Assembly: GCA_013399115.1 (NCBI GenBank) | Contig: VXAA01004054.1 | Coordinates: 152,157 to 216,156, forward strand | Direction of reading: 5' to 3' | DNA: 64,000 nt | From: Anseranas semipalmata | Taxonomy: Eukaryota; Chordata; Aves; Anseriformes; Anseranatidae | In this document: positions 50,901 to 63,554 of the stretch, in pieces | Position numbering within the stretch: position 1 is the first letter of the stretch | Layout of the letters: each line of letters starts with the position of its first letter | Translations under genes and position numbers: made by a program | Notes under the pieces: model-generated | Seen by the model: the letters and a program-made list of their open reading frames with translations, nothing else | Told to the model about the DNA's origin: nothing | Databases searched by the model: none

Positions 50901-52624
50901 TTTATAATAGAATACGAAATAAAACAATAAATTTGCAGATGATTTTGGCTTTGCCTTGTAGTACTGCATTATACACCAAATATTCCTGGCCTCTCAGTCA
51001 TTACTATTTAATTATGACAGAATACCTTTCTTTCATACTTAATTAACCTTTGAAAGGAGTTTGTGACCTTGGGACCTTTCAGCACACTTGCACCACGCTG
51101 TTAGAATATTGCTCTGCCAGGAAACATTTCCTTTTATGCTGAGGTTTAATGAAATGCAGAGGTTTTTATGGGGAACGCATGAGATACAAGAACCCTGCAT
51201 GTGGTCACTTAATAAACTAGAGCCAGAGCATATAAATTAGAATCATAAATTGATACTAGATTAACATTAAAAGGAACCATGAGAGTTTCCCCAGAAGACA
51301 TTACAGTAAACATGATTGCTGATGTTCTTCCCTACTAGTTTGACTTTGGGGTAGAGAAGAGGGAGTAAGGAAACGAGGAGGGATTTGCCCATGTAATTCC
51401 TATTTGTTTAAGCCAGCAGAAGTACAGGTGTCCCACCAAGTCCAATCACAGCATAGCACAATTCCAGTACCTGTCTTTGTCAGAAATTGCTGTTCAGTTT
51501 GAAATGCTTTGACTCTAAAAGGAAATCAGAGAGCAATAACCTTTTTTTACAAGATAAGAGAACCACAGAGCGTGCAGTCACTTTCATTACTTTACTGCAG
51601 AGCTTAGAATGATGGATCAATGTTGGCCCCTTGGTGCTGATCAGAGTGGTTGCTTGCAGAGCGGGCGCAGGTTCAGTGGCTCACTTGCCAGCAATGTTAA
51701 CTCTTCAAAGTGGGTTCTATATCAACCTGAGAATTCCCCGAGAGCTAATATCTCCATCAGTCCACACATGTTCTTCGCATAATTCCCTCGTGTATTATAC
51801 CACCCCAAAATCACCTTATGCACAGTTTTCATTTTTTCTGAAATGAAAAGCATCAGAAAGAAGAGATATTGACACTCACGGCTGTCAGTTTCTTAATTAA
51901 AAGTATTTGTTGTCAAACCTCACAGATGATGCTTTAACAAAAAAATAGCACTGAATTGTTTACTGACTCTTTCTTTCTCAGTTGTATTTTTGGAGCAGTC
52001 TTTCCTTCTCTCACCACTCAGAATACCTCAATGCATACAATTCCAATCTGATCTGTCAACAGCATTTAACACACTCGCTGCAGCATATAAAATTAGAAAA
52101 CATCAATCCTCCCACAGATACTGCTGGAACTTGCAGAGGCAAATCATATTTCTTGTCTTTACTACTGTAAAGCCTTTCTTTCTTTTTTTATGACAGAATA
52201 ATGGTTGCTCCACTGGAGTTATTAGCCTGGTTTATTCCAGACACTTACTTCCTTTTTAACTTTATTACTGAAAATAGTTTCACTCCTTTTCCGTCTGTTT
52301 CCTTGCACCCTGTTTTTCTCCCTGCCAGCCCCCTTGGGCTTCTGCCAACTTACTGTCATCTTTCCTGTTTAGCTCTCCTAAACACTGGGGCAAAAGTCCT
52401 GCTGCCAAAGAACCAGAGATAGTTCTATTCCATCAGTACACAAAGACCATATGATTTCAAGCCCTTGCAAAGTAACTGCCCTTCTGCACAGAGGAGATGA
52501 CAATCACAGGCACAGCTCTCAATGTTCTGGTCCACAGTTCAATGACCAGCAGTCTGAATCATGTCACTGGGCTTTTACACACTTCGACTGCTGAAAAAGC
52601 TACTCTACTAGCCACTCCTGTGCT

Positions 52625-52690
52625 AAAAACAACAATAACAAAAACTAACAAACAAACAACAACAACCACAAAAACCACAACAACCTAAAA
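52625..52690. repeat. (ACA/AACA)n low-complexity tract
   Basis: A-rich sequence made of CAA, AACA and CCACA units with almost no G or T. Confidence 0.85.
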
Positions 52691-52723
52691 ATCCTATTAC
52701 CCTCATACTAAATATTTTGAGCC

Positions 52724-52765
52724 GAACACCAGTCTTTCCAGAATACCCCTGAACACCAGCCTTTC
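52724..52765. repeat. 15-bp direct repeat, 27-bp spacing
   Basis: GAACACCAGTCTTTC at 52724-52738 and GAACACCAGCCTTTC at 52751-52765, differing at one base. Confidence 0.7.
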
Positions 52766-54558
52766 TTTTATACTGAAGAAAAAGATGGAGAAGATCCAAA
52801 GAAGCAGCCTTTTATCCGGGGTCATTGTTTTGTACATCAGGCACTCTAAAAATATATTTTTTATAACCCTCTCATTCTTATCAATCTTCTTCACTGGCAT
52901 TGTATTAGCTCTCTCCACAGTACTGGGACAATCCAGTCTCAAGCTGCAAATCCCTAATACTGTTTTCAGTTAGACAATCAACCCTTCTTTATCCACAATG
53001 TTTATCATGAATAAATGAAGGGGAAAAGCTACACAATTATCTACTACTTCTATTATTTTTTACATGCCATACACCTTTTACACAGAGATCAAAACACTTA
53101 CAGACACACTGAAGGAAGTACCGAGCAAATGGCATACATGCGTACTCTGATCCAAAATACCCTACCTACACATTCCATTAGCCATAAAATTTGGATACCT
53201 TGAATGGGCCACCCAGCTTAATTTCAAAAGAAATAAACTTATTCCGGATGGAATTTCTTAACAACCTGGGAAAGCCAGGCAGCTTGAGAGTCAAGCAGCC
53301 TGTGTAGGTGGGATATCCCTCAAGAGTTACTAGTCGAAGAACAATTTATTGCTATAAGATGAATTCAATTCCTGGTGTTATCACTGCCAAAGACTATGCT
53401 AAATACTTTGGTCACTGTGTGGGCACCACAGACTAACTCTAAATACAATAAGCAATAACAGTTTCCAACTATTGTCAATGCTGGCTTAAAATCTGAAATC
53501 TGGTCTTTGCGTATCTACTACTCTTTTACACAGCTAAAAGTTAGTTTTCTAAAGCACAAAAGATAAAAAATGGAGCATGTCCCAGTCTCTGGAGGACAAT
53601 GTAGCTGAAAAAGTAGCATTAAGAGTCTCATTCTTGCTCCATCCATTTCACAGCTGTTGAGACAGTACCAGGTTGATGAAAACACTGGCTCCAGCTGTGG
53701 CAGTTTCCCTGTTTGCAATCACCATGGAGAAGTGACATGTCAATGTAAATGTGTCATTACGTTACAAGGATTTGGGACAACGTATGGAGGGGGTGTAACT
53801 GCTTACACATCCAGAGCTTAATCCACTTCCAAATTAAGTCATTAGAAGATCCTGAATCTTTACAAAAGGTTCCCTACTTTGCAAGTACAGGCCTTATCTA
53901 TTTCTGCTTTGTGAGATTAAAGAAGGAAAATTAAGTAATAGTAAAAAGAGAAGAAAAAAAAAACTGTGTTAAAAGCCCTGCTGAAGTTGCATGGAATCAG
54001 CTTCCCCTCATTCACCAAGCACATTTCAAAATCCCAAACAAAAAGAAAACCTAATTTCTAGCAGAATCTGCATATAGTGTGCCCAAAGAGATACTCACTA
54101 GTCAGTTTTGTTTTGTTTTCTCTCTCTCTAGAATAAAAGACAAATTTAAGCCATAGTGAGTGCATTCATCCTCACATTAAGTTTGTTCCTAAGTATTATT
54201 CATTCAACCTTTTTTTTTTTCCATTTAGCAGTCAATTTAGTTCAATGACCATTGTTAAACAAAGGAATAAACCAGGAAATCAGTCAAAAGCCAATAAAAG
54301 CTGTATACTTTTTATTTGAATGCATTTTTTCCTTAATCCATTTCAGTACTTTCTTTATTATGTGCATATGTACCTATTTGAACTGAAAAGAACTACTGCA
54401 GGATAGATATGTGTTTATTCCAAACAGGTTCATGATCACATTATGTCTCACACCAGACAAGTACTTTGGTGGTATTCTGAAATTACCATCTAGACCTTCA
54501 TCTACTGCTCTTTTCTCTCATCTCTCTAAAGTTCTCATGATTACTAGCCCTTGTTCTC

Positions 54559-55146
54559 ATGGGGGACTTCAACTTCCCACATGTCTGCATGAAATTCAAT
54601 ACAGCAGAGAGGAAACAGTCTACGAGATTCCTGGAATGTGTCGAGGACAACCTCCTGAAACAATTGGTGAGAGACCCAACTAGGGAAGGCGTCCTACTTG
54701 ACCTGTTGTTTGGAAACCGGGAAGGACTTGTGGGTGATGTGATCATTGGAGGCTGCCTTGGGCACAGCAATCATGAAATGATGGAGTATTTGATCTTGAG
54801 TGAAGTAAGGATGCCAATTAGCAGAAATGTTACCTTGGATTTCCAGAGGGCAGACTTCGACCTATTTAGAGACCTGGTTGATGGGGTCCCTTGGGAGTTG
54901 GTTCTGAAAGGTAAAGGAGTCCAGGAAGGCTGGACCTTCTTCGAGAATGAAATCTTAAAGGCGCAAGAGCAGGCTGGCCCCAGTGCGCCAAAAGTCAAGC
55001 AGCTGGGCGACAAGACCAGCCTGGATGAACAGAGAGCTTCTTCTGGAACTCAGGAAGAAAAACAGAGCTTAGGAACTCTGGAAGAAGGGGTAGGCAACAC
55101 AGGAGGACTAGAGACCTGTTGTCACGCTCTGCGGGGAGAAAATTAG
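54559..55146 (+). pseudogene. CR1 ORF2 endonuclease C-terminal part and linker
   Basis: An open stretch of 195 codons. GDFNFP at its start is an apurinic-type endonuclease motif. GHSNHEMMEYL at about residues 68-78 corresponds to the catalytic SDH block, but reads SNH at 54766-54774, so the catalytic Asp appears to be replaced by Asn. A charged linker follows (FENEILKAQEQ, then repeated EE/QE residues), before the frame is lost ahead of the reverse transcriptase. Confidence 0.9.
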
Positions 55147-55261
55147 AAGGGCCAAAGCCCAGCTGAAACTCCATTTGACTAGTGCAGTAAAAGACAAGAA
55201 AGAAAGCGTTTAGAAATACATCAACAGCAAAAGGAGGATTAAGGAGACTCTCCAGCCTTTA

Positions 55262-55531
55262 TTGGAGGTGAGGGGAAACGTACTGATGACAGATGAGGAT
55301 AAGGCTGAGGCACTTAATGCCTTTCTTGCCTCAGTCTTTACTGGTAAGGCCAATTGTTCCCAGGCAACCCAGCCCCCTGAGTTGGAAGACTGTGACAGGG
55401 AGCAAGATGAAGCCCTTGTAATCCAGCGGGAAACTGTAAGTGACCTACTGTATCATTTGAACATTCATAAATCCATGGGGCCGGACGGGATTCATCCAAG
55501 GGTACTAAACTCACCGAGACACTTTCAATGA
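55262..55531 (+). pseudogene. CR1 ORF2 fragment upstream of reverse-transcriptase core
   Basis: A frame of about 89 codons with KAEALNAFLASVFTGKA, then SDLLYHLNIHKSMGPDGIHP, the conserved lead-in to the CR1 reverse transcriptase. The frame is then lost. A TGA at 55573-55575 stands where CR1 normally has the Trp of a DWR motif. Confidence 0.9.
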
Positions 55532-55587
55532 TTTACCAGCAGTCCTGGCTAACTGGGGAGCTCCCCGTTGACTGAAGGTTAACGAAT

Positions 55588-56232
55588 GTGACTCCAATCT
55601 ACAAGAAGGGCAGGAAGGAGCATCCGGGGAATTACAGGCCTGTCAGTCTGACCTCAGTACCAGGGACGGTCAGGGAGCAGATCATCTTGAGTGTCATCAC
55701 ATGGCACATGCAGGACAGCCAAGTGATCAGAAGCAGCCAGCATAGGTTTAGGAAAGACAGCTCCTGCCTGGCTAACCTCATTTCCTTCTACGACAAGATG
55801 ACCTGCTTAGTAGATGAGGCAAAGGCTGTGGATGTTGTCTACCTGGATTTTAGCGCAGTGTTTGACACTGTTTCCTACAGTATTCTCCTGGAGAAACTGG
55901 CTGCTCAGGGCTTGGACAGGTGTACTGTTCACCGGGTGAAGACTTGGCTGGATGGCCGGGTTCAAAGAGTCATAGTGAATGGAGTTCTTTCCACTTGGCG
56001 GCCGTTCACTAGGGGCATTCCCCAGGGCTCAGACTCGGGGCCAGTTTTGTTCAACATTTTTATCAATGATCAGGATGAGTGGATCAAGTGCACCATCGGT
56101 AATTTTGCAGACAATGCCAAGTTGAGTGGGACTGTTGGTCTGTTTGAGGGTATGAAGGCTCTGCAGAGGGATCTGGATAGGATGGATCAATGGGCTGAGT
56201 CCAGTCACAATAAGACTGCACTTGACTCATAA
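55588..56232 (+). pseudogene. CR1 ORF2 reverse-transcriptase core, catalytically damaged
   Basis: An open stretch of about 214 codons containing [12 protein letters not shown], the motif-A region [16 protein letters not shown], and the motif-B region [20 protein letters not shown]. The catalytic box normally FADD reads FADN at 56104-56115, so the second metal-binding Asp is lost. With the upstream stop and frameshifts, the element cannot supply its own polymerase. Confidence 0.93.
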
Positions 56233-56339
56233 CAAACCCATGCAGTGGTATAAGCTTGGGGAAGAGTGGCTTGAAAGTTACCCAGAAAAAAATGACCTGG
56301 GGGTTCTGGCTGAGAGCCAGCTGAACATGAGCCAGCAGC

Positions 56340-56714
56340 GTGCCCAGGGGGCCAAGAAGGCCAGTGGCAGCCTGGCCTGCATCAGAAACCAGTGTGGCCA
56401 GCAGGACCATGGAAGTGATTGTCCCCTTGTACGCAGCACTGGTGAGATCACACCTCAAATACTGTGTTCAGTTTTGGGCCCCTCACTACAAGAAGGACAT
56501 TGAGTTGCCCGAGCATGTGCAGAAAAGATCAACAAAGCTAGTGAAGAGACTGGAAAACAAGGGTTATGAGGAACAACCGAGGGAAATCGGGTTGTTTCGT
56601 CTGGAGAAGAGTAGGCTGAGAGGAGACCTCATCGCTCTCTACAGCTACCTGACAGGAGGCTGCAGTGAGGAGTGTGTCAGTCTCTTCTCTCTGGTGACAA
56701 GTGATAAGGCATGA
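56340..56714 (+). pseudogene. CR1 ORF2 C-terminal fragment
   Basis: The frame includes [39 protein letters not shown] and [17 protein letters not shown], the typical CR1 tail after the reverse transcriptase. It overlaps a different frame at 56222-56503, which marks a frameshift. The remainder up to about 56883 continues in another frame with [15 protein letters not shown] sequence. Confidence 0.88.
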
Positions 56715-59700
56715 GGAAACAGTCTCAAGTTGCACAAGGCGAGGTTTAGATTGGATATTAGGAAGAATTTCTTCATGGAGCATGGTGACACGCTGGAACA
56801 GGCTGCCCAGGGAAGTAATGGAGTCCTCGTTCTTGGAGGTATTTCACAGATGTGTGGATGTGACACTAAGGGCTAAGGTTTAATGATGGGACTTGGTAGG
56901 TCAGGTTGATGGCTGGACTTGACGATCTTGAAGGTCTTTCCCAACCTATATGGTTCTATGAGTCAAAGTTCACTCTTCTATCTGTACCTTTACAGTGCTA
57001 ACATATTCATGAGGTGCTTATATTTGCATCAGTGCTTAAAAAAAATTCAGATGGAAAATATTTGTAAGTGAAGTCATTGTGTATGGCATTCAGCATGCTC
57101 TGACCAAGCTAACTCTGGTATCAGAAACCATCCTAATGCCTTAGTGCATATTTCTGTCCACGCACTCTTGGTTGGGGGCTAACAAGCTAGAGCTGATCGA
57201 TGTGCCAATATTAGTCTAGAGATCTGCAGAGACACCAAAACCACTCTGCAGATAGACTTGCTCATACAGAACGTCCCACACAGCATCGTGAGACATCCCC
57301 TGTGGACCTCCATTCATCTCCATTTATTTGAAGACACTCTGTAACCTTAGATCCAGTCAACCTTATTAGTTTCACATCTTGCCACATCCCCAACTGCCAG
57401 ATGATCAGACATCATTCTGCTCAATTATTTGGAATTGGTGGTAGGCAAGACACTTTTGTACAGCTCATGCCATTTCCAACAGCCTTTCAAATACCTTTTT
57501 TACATCACTGCCACTTGTATTTTCACTTGTTACCCAAAAATGATCTTTCCTCCCTTGCTCAAAACTCAGAATTCACTGTATTTCTCTACCACTGACATTC
57601 ACTATGGTGTTTGGGGACAGTGCCCAAAATATTTTAAAAATACAGTCTGCACACAAGACAGAGACAGCAAATAATCTATATTTTTAAATTCAAATAACTC
57701 GATTAGAAGATTTTTTCAACCCATTTTGCAAAAATAAAGCCTAGATTGGTATCTAAACAAAGTAGGTAGTATGTGGCATGCAGAGGAGTTTGCATAGATA
57801 TCTGCTCACCTAGGAGTACAATTTTTATGTGAACTATGAGTTGAAGGATTTTTGAGTTTCACTAAATATAAATGTAACCGAAAGCAGCTTTGGAGGTACC
57901 ACTGTACACATTATCCACCTGCTTGATCAAATTATTTGTGGCAGCAGAACAAAACTGGCTCTACAATCTCTTAGGGCTCTAACTTTGTACCAAGGATTAA
58001 TCCCCGTGTCTTCAATTATGGAATTTGTAGAGCTGCCTGGCAACTGTACCCAGTCCAACTGATTAAATGCTGCTCAGCCTTTCATACGGTTAGTTTTACA
58101 ACTGGTTCTGCAGTTTTGGCTCCATGGTTTCTCCTCGTCAAAAAGAGGCATGGGGTATTCTTATCCACTTGGCAATGAAGAAGCCATTATATCTCATTGC
58201 CCTAAATAGTTAATTTGAGAGTTTAAGTATAAGCCTCTCATTCGCATTTATCAATGGTAATAAGTAGTCTTGATCATAGTATGAGGGCATAGTTCCTTGT
58301 TCTTGATAGCATTTTCTGTGAAAACAACTGTGACTCAAAACACTTTAAAATGAAAAGCTGAAAGAGTCAATTTGTAATATGGAAATGCTCTCTGGGAATA
58401 CAATTAGATTTAAAAACAAATCTTAGCAGAGGAACTAGGAAAATAGCTTAAAGATAAATGGATTTATATTTTAAAGTTTTATTTCTCATTACATTCTAGA
58501 ATGCTTAAAGTCCCCCTTTTGCAAGCTACTGGCTTCACTAACACTAAATTTAAACGGATTTGAAGTATACAATCATTTGTTCTCAGAATAAAGGTGCCCA
58601 TTTGAATGCAAATTGTTAAAAGTCAGAACTTCAGGCTTTCACATATTTATAAAAAGAGAGCAGAGCCTACTGGAGAAAGAGAATTGGAAAGAAACCCAAG
58701 AAATAAACAGCCAGAATATGTTTACACTCCAACAATCACTAATAAGTTTACTGAAAGAGCATTTCAGAGACAGCAAAAACTAATCTGAATAATTTATCTA
58801 TGGGTATTTGTGTTCAGTTCCTTTAAGTAATATTCTGTAATTTGAAGTCATCTGGAAGGGACTATACCCTCTCTTCCCCAGTTTCTAGACTGTGGGAACA
58901 AAAAAAAAGCTAAAAAATTAACAGGTACTATTACACTAGTGACCCTTCCCTAAATCTCTGAGGGGCATCAGTGGACATTTATTAACATTCATTGTAAGGC
59001 ATTGATAGCATATGTATTTCTGTGCTCAGACTGAACACTGTCTTCTTGGCTTTCTTCTGAGTCTTAAAAGAGATTCTTTCAGATCTAAGATCACTCTTGC
59101 CATGTTCAATATAAAGTTCATATTTTAAGTTTTAAATGGTGAGTACTATTGCTGCAAAGATCCAGCCTAGCTTGAGGCTTATAAGAACTTCTCAGTTTTG
59201 CTTTGTTTCAAACAAGGGAAAACTACCCCTCACCCTGAAACACTTGTAAAAAGTATTGGTCCATAAAACTAAGCCTTGCTTGCCTAATACTTCATTTCTA
59301 TTGATATTTAGAGATCCAAAAGAAACACACAGGCATACATTTCACCCTAGTGCTACACACAGAGCCAGCTTTCCCTGGATCCTGAGAATTGCTCCTTCGG
59401 CACAACGAACCAAAACACTATAAAGTGCAGAGTGCTCCTAGGCCAGTTCAGGACTCTATTCTGAGCTGCTTTTTCCAGTGGTGACTCAACACACAGGTAT
59501 TTTATCACTATGAAGTTCTAACTTCTAGTATCAGGGTGGCCATAAATGATTTTTACCATGTCATAAAGCCAGAAATCACCCAGATGGTGATGACATTCCT
59601 CTACTTACAGTACACTAGAGGCCAAGATGCAGCTATTTGAAGAAGCTGAAGCAAGACAAACCTTCTGATTGAGACACCTGGGATTAACTGAAAGTGTCCC

Positions 59701-59733
59701 TATATTCTCCTTTCCTCAGCCACTTTTTTTCCC

Positions 59734-59759
59734 TATATATATATATATATTTTTTTTTT
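59734..59759. repeat. (TA)n microsatellite followed by T9
   Basis: Eight TA units merging into a run of T. Confidence 0.9.
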
Positions 59760-60176
59760 CCAGAATTACTGTTCTGGACAAACCATAACCCTTTATTTTA
59801 CTGGTTGCCAATTACAGCTTGGCTTATGTGCTCTTACTGGAACAGCACAGTTTTAAGGGCAGAGCACCTCACTGGCAGCCAGGTGACCTGGTTTCTAAGT
59901 CAAACTCCATCTGTTTTGTGTTTGCTGGTAACTCCATCTCTTCAGACTTGTGTTCTGGTCCTTCCCATCTACTCCTTAACAAGAACAGGATCACTCAAAA
60001 AAAAGCAAAGTCTTACACTTAGGTCTGTCAATGTGGCTAAAACAACACAGTCCTAATGTCTTCTTTGAAAGCCTTGAGGTATCAAAATAAGAAAAATCTG
60101 TGGATTTATGCCAAAATGTGCAGGTACCTGAAATGCTAGTGTGGGTAAAGTCCACCTCCAACTAGGACCTACTACT

Positions 60177-60200
60177 CCTTATTAAATTCCTTATTAAATA
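60177..60200. repeat. 12-bp tandem duplication
   Basis: CCTTATTAAATT is followed directly by CCTTATTAAATA. Confidence 0.85.
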
Positions 60201-61030
60201 CTGATTTGGGGAGGAATCATATCTGTTCCCTTTATAGGCTGAATTTGTAACAAAGAATGTCAGAAACTCTGATGAGACCATGTGAACAAGGACAGCATTT
60301 CAGCCCTTCCTAAGGGCTCACATCCTCGTTTTAAGACTGACTGACTGAGTATCTGAGATGATCTAGTAACTCACTGGATGACATTGAGAAAACTAAGTTC
60401 TTTATTCACAGTTTTCTTTTTTAATCAATAGACAATATTCCCACTTTTATTCTGGACAAAGCCTGGTACATCTAACTCTGCCACTTGTGGACTCAAGGAA
60501 TTCATTTTGGCAATGATATTCAGAAGTTCTACCTAGCCATGCTTTTCTTTTTCATTCTTTATTTCTGTAAAATACAAGACAGTCCTGTACTAAAGCTGTA
60601 ACTTTCAGTCTCCTGAAACAAAATATTTCCTGAAATAAAAGAAACAAGACGTGTGTGTCTGTGACATATATACATCAGGGACAAAAAGCTAGCTGTTTTA
60701 TAGCTTCTGTAAGAGTATGATGAGACTAAGCCTTCTTTCTAATCAAGGTCTAACTTCTGGGAGTCAGAACAATAGACAACAGTGTGACCTCCCCTCATTA
60801 TTACTTATATTACTTTAGTATACAACTTCCATCTTGAATAGCAAGACCATCAGAAATTCAAAATAATTTTGTCTCAACCAAATTCTGATAATATTTATAG
60901 CACTTTATTGATTTTATTTTTCTTTAAAAATCAGATGATAATCTGCTGCTTGATTTTCAGGTTGAGGGGATAGTGGAAAAGCCCTTGCCCAGTTTCTGTT
61001 ATGGTTTATGGAATATAATAGTAACTACAC

Positions 61031-61481
61031 TTAGAATCATGGAATATCCTGAGTTGGAAGGGACCCACAAAGATCATCAAGTCCAACTCCTGGGTCCACA
61101 CAGAACCACCCAAAAATCAGACCATATGTCTGGGAGCGTTCTCCAAACGCTTCTTGAACTCTGGCAGACACAGTGCCATGACCGCTTCCCTGGGGAGCCT
61201 GTTCCAGTGCCCGACCACCCTCTCAGCAAATAACCTTTTCCTAATATCCAGCCTGAACCTCTCCTGTCACAGCTTGATGCTGTTCCCTCAGGTCCTGTCG
61301 CTGTCACCAGAGAGCAGAGATCAGCGCCTGCCCCTCCGCTCCCCTCACGAGGCAGCTGTCGGCCACCATGAGGCCTCCCCTCAGTCTCCTCTTCTCCAGG
61401 CTGAACAAACCAAGTGACTTCAGCCACACCTCATACGTCTTCCCCTCTAGACCCTTCACCATCTCTGTAGCTCTCCAAGCA
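61031..61481 (-). mobile_element. CR1 LINE 3' end, same subtype as 32452-32860, inverted
   Basis: On the plus strand it reads TTAGAATCATGGAATATCC, GAGTTGGAAGGGACCCAC, AGAACCACCCAAAAATCAGA, CTGTTCCAGTGCCCGACC and GTCGGCCACCATGAGGCC, the reverse complement of the CR1 copy at 32452-32860. By eye the two are roughly 80 percent identical over the 3' UTR and higher across the GGCCTCATGGTGGCC block. 5'-truncated near 61481. No intact frame. Confidence 0.95.
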
Positions 61482-62577
61482 CCTCCAAGTAAACCTCACT
61501 GTAAAACAGCTTTTACAGATGCTTGCACTGGTGCCTCCTTCAAAATGTATCTTCCCGTGGTGTGATCTGCAAAACACAGTTCTGTCCCTTCTAAAATTCT
61601 CAACAGAATCTGAACTACGGCTATGTAACTCCCAGATTTTTCACTCATAGCATCTGAAGACTAACTGAATAGAAATAAAGCACTATAGTGACTTAATAAC
61701 TCCAGAGAACATATACTCCTGGTCTGACTTTATACTGATGTCTAATATCAAGAGGAACCCAGCAGTAAATCTCTTTCTAAAGCAACAATCATTTTCACCT
61801 CTCGTCATTTCTGTGATCACTTGATTCAGAGACCCGATAAGCTTAATATGCTTACATAGCTTAGTGATATTATTGCCCTAGTACTTTCAAGAAGTACCTA
61901 CCATTACAGGAAGTTAATCTTAGCTTAAATTGAGGACTGAATCTAAGTGTATCTCTTGAAAGGATTGTTTCCAAAACAAACTCTGAATTACGAAACTTTG
62001 AACTACAGAGCACATGACTACCGGAATAAAAATGCATTTGAAAATGTAAAAACATGAGTGAAAGCAATTATATTGAAGATATAGCTGAAAAAAGCCAAAA
62101 GACATATGATCCTAATGGACCTTGATATTGAGAATTTCTGATCTGCACTACCTAAAACAAACACATCGTGTAACTCCAAATGGACTCATCTTTCCAAGTA
62201 TTTTTTTTTTTTCTGATGCCTGGCAATTTTCTAAAGTAAGCTAGGATTTAAAAATGGATCCCAAGTCAGGTATATCCTAAAGGAGCAGACGGCAGATAGG
62301 GGAGGGCTTTCTGGACACTCCTGATATATCTTTTAGGATAAACTCAAGATCCGGATTTTGATCTTTAAAAACCATTGCAGTCCTTGGGTCAGGCAAAAAT
62401 GTCTGATGTAAAAGATTTCCTTAAGCCATTTGACAAATAAAGCACTGCCGCAGCTCTCAACTTTCTTGGCTTTTAGACTGTAATCCCTGAATTCAAAGAA
62501 CTGTTCACCACCAGCAGCAACAGAAAAGCAATTTCAAATAGTTTTGACCCTGACTTTTCAGAGAAGCCAATATTTTC

Positions 62578-62602
62578 TTTTTTTTTAAAAAAAAAAAAAA
62601 AA
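62578..62602. repeat. T9-A16 palindromic junction
   Basis: Nine T followed directly by sixteen A, a self-complementary tract of 18 bases with extra A. Confidence 0.9.
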
Positions 62603-63506
62603 CATTACAGAAACATATCCTTTCATCAACATTAATAAAGAAAAATTTTCACATCTCACATCCTCTCCAAAACATACAATGAATAGATTTTAAAGACAAG
62701 AAAAGGTCATTGTACTCTTCTAGTATAACTCTATATTCAGAAAATCTCATCCATTGTTTTCTGCATCAGTGCCCTAAATTTTGCCTGAATATAAAATGGC
62801 TTAAAAACAACACCCAGTTTAATCTGAAGAGTTCAAGCAAAGAATTCCTCTCAACCCTACATTAAGCTACATCAATGGCTAATTACCTTCATAAGTACTC
62901 TATTTCTAATCCAATATGGAACACATTGAAGTATATGTGAATTTCTCATTCTCTGATCCTATTAGGGACCCACTTTTCCATGAGTAGAAGGTTATTCAGG
63001 AAACAAGATAAAAGATCTCATTTTACTTATGGGCATTGCTAACTGTTGCCCCACTGTTTCTCTTTTTGCTGATCTTGACAATGGAGATTGCAGTTTCTAA
63101 GATTAAGCAAATTCGGTGTGAATTAGAAATAGCCAACTGAACAATCCAACAAAAGGAAGACAGGATAGATCGTGAATTGGCATTATTAACCCTCACTAAT
63201 TGCCAAAGTGCATACACGAAGCCATCAAAATACACAGACAAGTTCCACTATGAGTTATCTTTCTACCTTTCACACAAGCAAATATACAACTATATATACG
63301 AGCTAATATACAGCTTTTCCTCATGTAAATTACACCAGCTTAGTTCTCCTATTCAAATGTTAAGACTATTGCTTCCTTTTCAAACTTTTGAGGCAAAATA
63401 AAGCCCTGGAAAATTTATCAATAATTACCAATACTGCATGGATTTTACCTTCATCTTTCCAGGCATATAGTTTATGCAGTTTACTTTAACATAGTAAGTA
63501 ATCAGG

Positions 63507-63534
63507 CCCTCCCCTGGCCCCGACCCCCTCCCCC
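63507..63534 (-). other. G-quadruplex-type cluster on the TPK1 sense strand
   Basis: The plus strand has C-tracts of 3, 4, 4, 5 and 5 bases separated by T, TGG, GA and T. On the minus strand these are five G-tracts with loops of 1-3 bases, meeting the usual four-tract quadruplex rule with one tract to spare. A run of 18 A follows at 63537-63554. Confidence 0.85.
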
Positions 63535-63536
63535 TT

Positions 63537-63554
63537 AAAAAAAAAAAAAAAAAG
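63537..63554. repeat. Poly(A) tract, A18
   Basis: Uninterrupted run of 18 A next to the C-rich cluster at 63507-63534. Confidence 0.9.

Larger units (their letters stand above)
37199..54547. other. Intronic interval without recognised gene
   Basis: About 17 kb with no mobile element that I can identify, unusually free of CR1 compared with its flanks. It holds microsatellites, the long purine tract at 47807-47911 and a regulatory-looking patch at 43490-43720. Open frames such as 39886-40131 (-) and 50452-50868 (+) lack support as genes. Confidence 0.5.
54548..56962 (+). mobile_element. Long 5'-truncated CR1 LINE, inactivated
   Basis: About 2.4 kb of CR1, starting within the endonuclease domain of ORF2 (LVLMGDFNFPHV at 54550) and running through reverse transcriptase to the 3' UTR, which ends near CTTTCCCAACCTATATGGTTC. 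A full CR1 is about 4.5 kb, so ORF1 and most of the endonuclease are missing. Frameshifts separate the coding blocks at 54559-55146, 55262-55531, 55588-56232 and 56340-56714. It is the largest mobile element in the window and lies antisense to TPK1. Confidence 0.97.
56963..61030. other. Intronic interval without recognised gene
   Basis: No element or coding region recognised. Contains a (TA)n-T9 tract at 59734-59759 and a 12-bp tandem duplication at 60177-60200. Confidence 0.55.
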
